This document shows positions 13,440 through 15,496 of a DNA stretch of 15,496 bases, piece by piece (within the stretch, counting starts at the first letter, position 1; each line of letters begins with the position of its first letter). A program made the position numbers and the translations under genes. This DNA comes from Gemmatimonadaceae bacterium (GTDB lineage Bacteria > Latescibacterota > UBA2968 > UBA8231): assembly GCA_002726335.1 (NCBI GenBank), contig PBSR01000262.1, forward strand, positions 1 to 15,496, read 5' to 3'. The notes below the pieces were generated by a model that worked only from the letters and a program-made list of their open reading frames with translations, was not told the DNA's origin and did no database searches.

Positions 13440-15496
13440 ATGAATATTGCCAGATTCTCGGTGAAGCGGCCGGTCACTCTCGGCATGTTGACGATCTCCA
13501 TGGTCGTGCTCGGATTGATCTCCGTGCTGCGGATTCCGCTGGAGTCGTTTCCCAGTATCTCCTCCTCGTCGGTGCGCGTCGGGGTGAACTACGCGTCGGC
13601 ATCACCGGAGGAGCTGGAACGGGACATCACGCTGCCGTTGGAGCAGTCGCTGGCCATGCTCGGCAACGTGGAACGCATCAGCGCCCGGTCCGGGGGCAAC
13701 TCGTCGAATGTGAGTGTCGAGTTCAAGACGGGCACCGACATGGACCTGGCGGTGATGGAGGTTCGCGATCGCGTCGACCAGGCCCGGGTCCTGCTGCCGC
13801 CCGATGTGGAGCGTATCTCCCTGTTTCGCTGGCAGAGCGATGATCGCCCCATCCTCGACGCGGATCTGGCCTGGAAGGGGGACGAGGGGCGTCTGTTCGA
13901 CATCGTGCGCAAAGTGGTGGAGCCACGGTTGCTGCGTCTCGATGGCGTCGCCAACGTCGGCATCGACGGCATCGAAGAGAAGCAGCTGTTGATCCACCTG
14001 GACCAGCAGCGCCTCGCCTCCTACGGGGTCTCTCTCGGCCAGCTGGCCTTCCAGCTGCGGGCGAACAACATCAACGTCTCTCTCGGTCGCGTGCTCGACG
14101 GCGGCCGGCGCTACCAGGTCCGTGCCCGCGGCGAGTTCGCCTTCGTCGAGGAGATCGGAGCCATGCCGATTCTCGGCGGCGACCTGAAGCTGGCCGATCT
14201 GGGCACGGTGACGTACGACTATCCGGAGCGCGAACGCTTCGAACGGCTCAACGGCCGCGACGCGGTGGAGGTGGAGATCTTCAAGGCGTCCAGCGCCAAT
14301 ACGGTCGAGGTCGCGCAGCTGGCGCGCGACGAGCTGGAGCGAATCAGTGCCGAATATGACCTGCTCGACATTCGCATCACGCGAGATCGCGCCGAGCAGA
14401 TCCTTGGCGAACTGTCGAATCTGACCGACGCGGCGCTGCTGGGCAGCCTGCTCGCCGTGGGCATCATCTTCCTGTTCCTGCGCAGCATCCGCAGCACCAT
14501 CGTGGTCGCCGCCGCCATACCGGTATCGGTGTGCTGTGTCTTCACCGGGCTGTACGTGGCGCGCGAGTTCTTCGGCTCCGCCGTGACTCTCAACATGGTG
14601 TCGATGATGGGACTCATGCTCGCCGTCGGCATGCTCGTCGATCCGGCGGTGGTGACCCTCGAGTCCATCTTCCGTCGACGTCAGGATGAGGGAGAGGGAC
14701 CGGAGCAGGCCGCCGTGAAGGGCACCGGCGAAGTGGGGATGGCCGTCATCGCCTCGTCGCTGACGACGATGTGTGTGTTCATCCCCTTCTTTTTCCTGTC
14801 GACGGGGCGGGTGTCGCGCTGGATGGGTGATGCCGGGCTGACCATCTGTATCGCCGTGGCGGTGTCCACCATCGTCTCCCTCGCCGTGATCCCACTGGCC
14901 AGTTCGAGGTTGTTCCGCGCCGGCCTGGAGCGCTACGACGGGTATCTCAAGGTGCTTGTGGCAGCGTTGATCATGTCCGTCGTCGGCTGGAAGCTGAACT
15001 CGTTGGGTTGGGATGGCCTTGCCGCCTGGGCCGGCACGACGGGGGCCCGGGTAGTGGAGACGACGCTGAGTATGAAACCGATCACAGCAGGTGTGTTCGG
15101 CGTCGCCGCCCTGGCCTTGACGGGGATCGGCTGGCGCTGCCGCCGCAAGGGCATGCGATCGTCCTACACGAGCTTGCTGGCGTGGACCCTCGACCATCGC
15201 AGCGTCACTGTCGTCGGCGCGGCGGCCCTGATGGGGCTCGGGATCTGGCTCTACACGGATATCGAGCAGCGCGGTACACCCTGGCAGTCGGAACGGCGCG
15301 TCGATCTGACGATCGAAGCGGAACGCAGTTTCAGCCTCGACGAGGTGGACGCCTTGTTCAGGGAGATCGAGCAGGATCTGCTGACCCATGCCACCGAGAT
15401 CGACCTCGAGTCGTTGTCGACCCGTATCCGCCACGGTGGTGGCAGCATCCGCGCCCGCCTGGTTGACGCCGATGAGGGCCGGTTGACGACGATGCA
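13440..15496 (+). CDS. RND efflux transporter permease (second of tandem pair, 3' end outside window)
   Basis: An uninterrupted frame of 685 codons runs from ATG at 13440 to the window edge, with GAGG 6 bp upstream and 15 bp after the first pump's stop. It begins MNIARFSVKRPVTLGM and shows the N-terminal RND half: porter region with LRLDGVANVGIDGIEEKQL, TM2-TM3 at IIFLFLRSIRSTIVVAAAIP, TM4 with AVGMLVDPAVVTLESIFRRR (Asp401), TM5-TM6 after GTGEVGMAVIASSLTTMCVF, then the start of the second repeat. It differs from the first pump throughout, so this is not a recent duplication. Asp401 is followed by Pro-Ala, and the usual VVxEN is TLES. Two extra hydrophobic segments (504-518 and 548-565) lie before the canonical TM7 (about 588-605). 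A heteromeric pump with the first protein, as in MdtBC, is inferred from gene order. Confidence 0.93.
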   Translation, partial: MNIARFSVKRPVTLGMLTISMVVLGLISVLRIPLESFPSISSSSVRVGVNYASASPEELERDITLPLEQSLAMLGNVERISARSGGNSSNVSVEFKTGTDMDLAVMEVRDRVDQARVLLPPDVERISLFRWQSDDRPILDADLAWKGDEGRLFDIVRKVVEPRLLRLDGVANVGIDGIEEKQLLIHLDQQRLASYGVSLGQLAFQLRANNINVSLGRVLDGGRRYQVRARGEFAFVEEIGAMPILGGDLKLADLGTVTYDYPERERFERLNGRDAVEVEIFKASSANTVEVAQLARDELERISAEYDLLDIRITRDRAEQILGELSNLTDAALLGSLLAVGIIFLFLRSIRSTIVVAAAIPVSVCCVFTGLYVAREFFGSAVTLNMVSMMGLMLAVGMLVDPAVVTLESIFRRRQDEGEGPEQAAVKGTGEVGMAVIASSLTTMCVFIPFFFLSTGRVSRWMGDAGLTICIAVAVSTIVSLAVIPLASSRLFRAGLERYDGYLKVLVAALIMSVVGWKLNSLGWDGLAAWAGTTGARVVETTLSMKPITAGVFGVAALALTGIGWRCRRKGMRSSYTSLLAWTLDHRSVTVVGAAALMGLGIWLYTDIEQRGTPWQSERRVDLTIEAERSFSLDEVDALFREIEQDLLTHATEIDLESLSTRIRHGGGSIRARLVDADEGRLTTM

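Noticed and set aside
13602..15434. Long minus-strand open frame opposite the second RND pump
   Set aside because: The plus strand encodes an uninterrupted RND permease; the antisense translation is low-complexity and His/Gln/Arg-rich.
1..15496. CRISPR array, tRNA, insertion sequence or prophage
   Set aside because: No regularly spaced direct repeats, cloverleaf, transposase motif or phage structural gene was seen on either strand.

Overview
The window is GC-rich DNA from a Gram-negative-type bacterium. The evidence is a lipoprotein adaptor and two RND inner-membrane pumps, which need an outer membrane. The mix of enolase-superfamily, ThuA, FG-GAP, kelch and GH127-like genes without nearby transporters resembles environmental heterotrophs such as Latescibacterota, Planctomycetota or Poribacteria. 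That placement is a guess from gene style, because no marker gene is present.

Left edge (1-326): the last codons of an unidentified plus-strand gene are followed by a 5'-truncated remnant of a VapC PIN-domain toxin.

Metabolic block (327-8982): a minus-strand operon, read from 4922 down to 327, holds a cytosolic six-blade kelch protein, a short-chain dehydrogenase, a GH127-like (alpha/alpha)-barrel glycosidase-like protein and an enolase-superfamily dehydratase-like enzyme. The first three genes are 4 to 11 bp apart. The enolase-family gene follows after 78 bp that hold a possible promoter with a dyad in its spacer. Diverging from the kelch gene are a HAD phosphatase-like hydrolase and a DegT/DnrJ-family PLP aminotransferase. 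Next come a minus-strand ThuA-like protein and a divergent cytosolic FG-GAP/VCBS beta-propeller. The set suggests processing of a carbohydrate or sugar acid (glycan cleavage, oxidation, dehydration, dephosphorylation, transamination). The substrate cannot be read from the sequence.

Efflux block (8983-15496): a promoter (TTGACA, 17 bp, TACGTT) with a TetR-style palindrome just downstream drives an adaptor lipoprotein and two consecutive RND transporters. The layout is like MdtABC. The second pump runs off the right edge. No TolC-type channel and no TetR regulator gene lie in the window.

No rRNA, tRNA, CRISPR array, insertion sequence or convincing intrinsic terminator was seen. Every intergenic gap is shorter than 300 bp.
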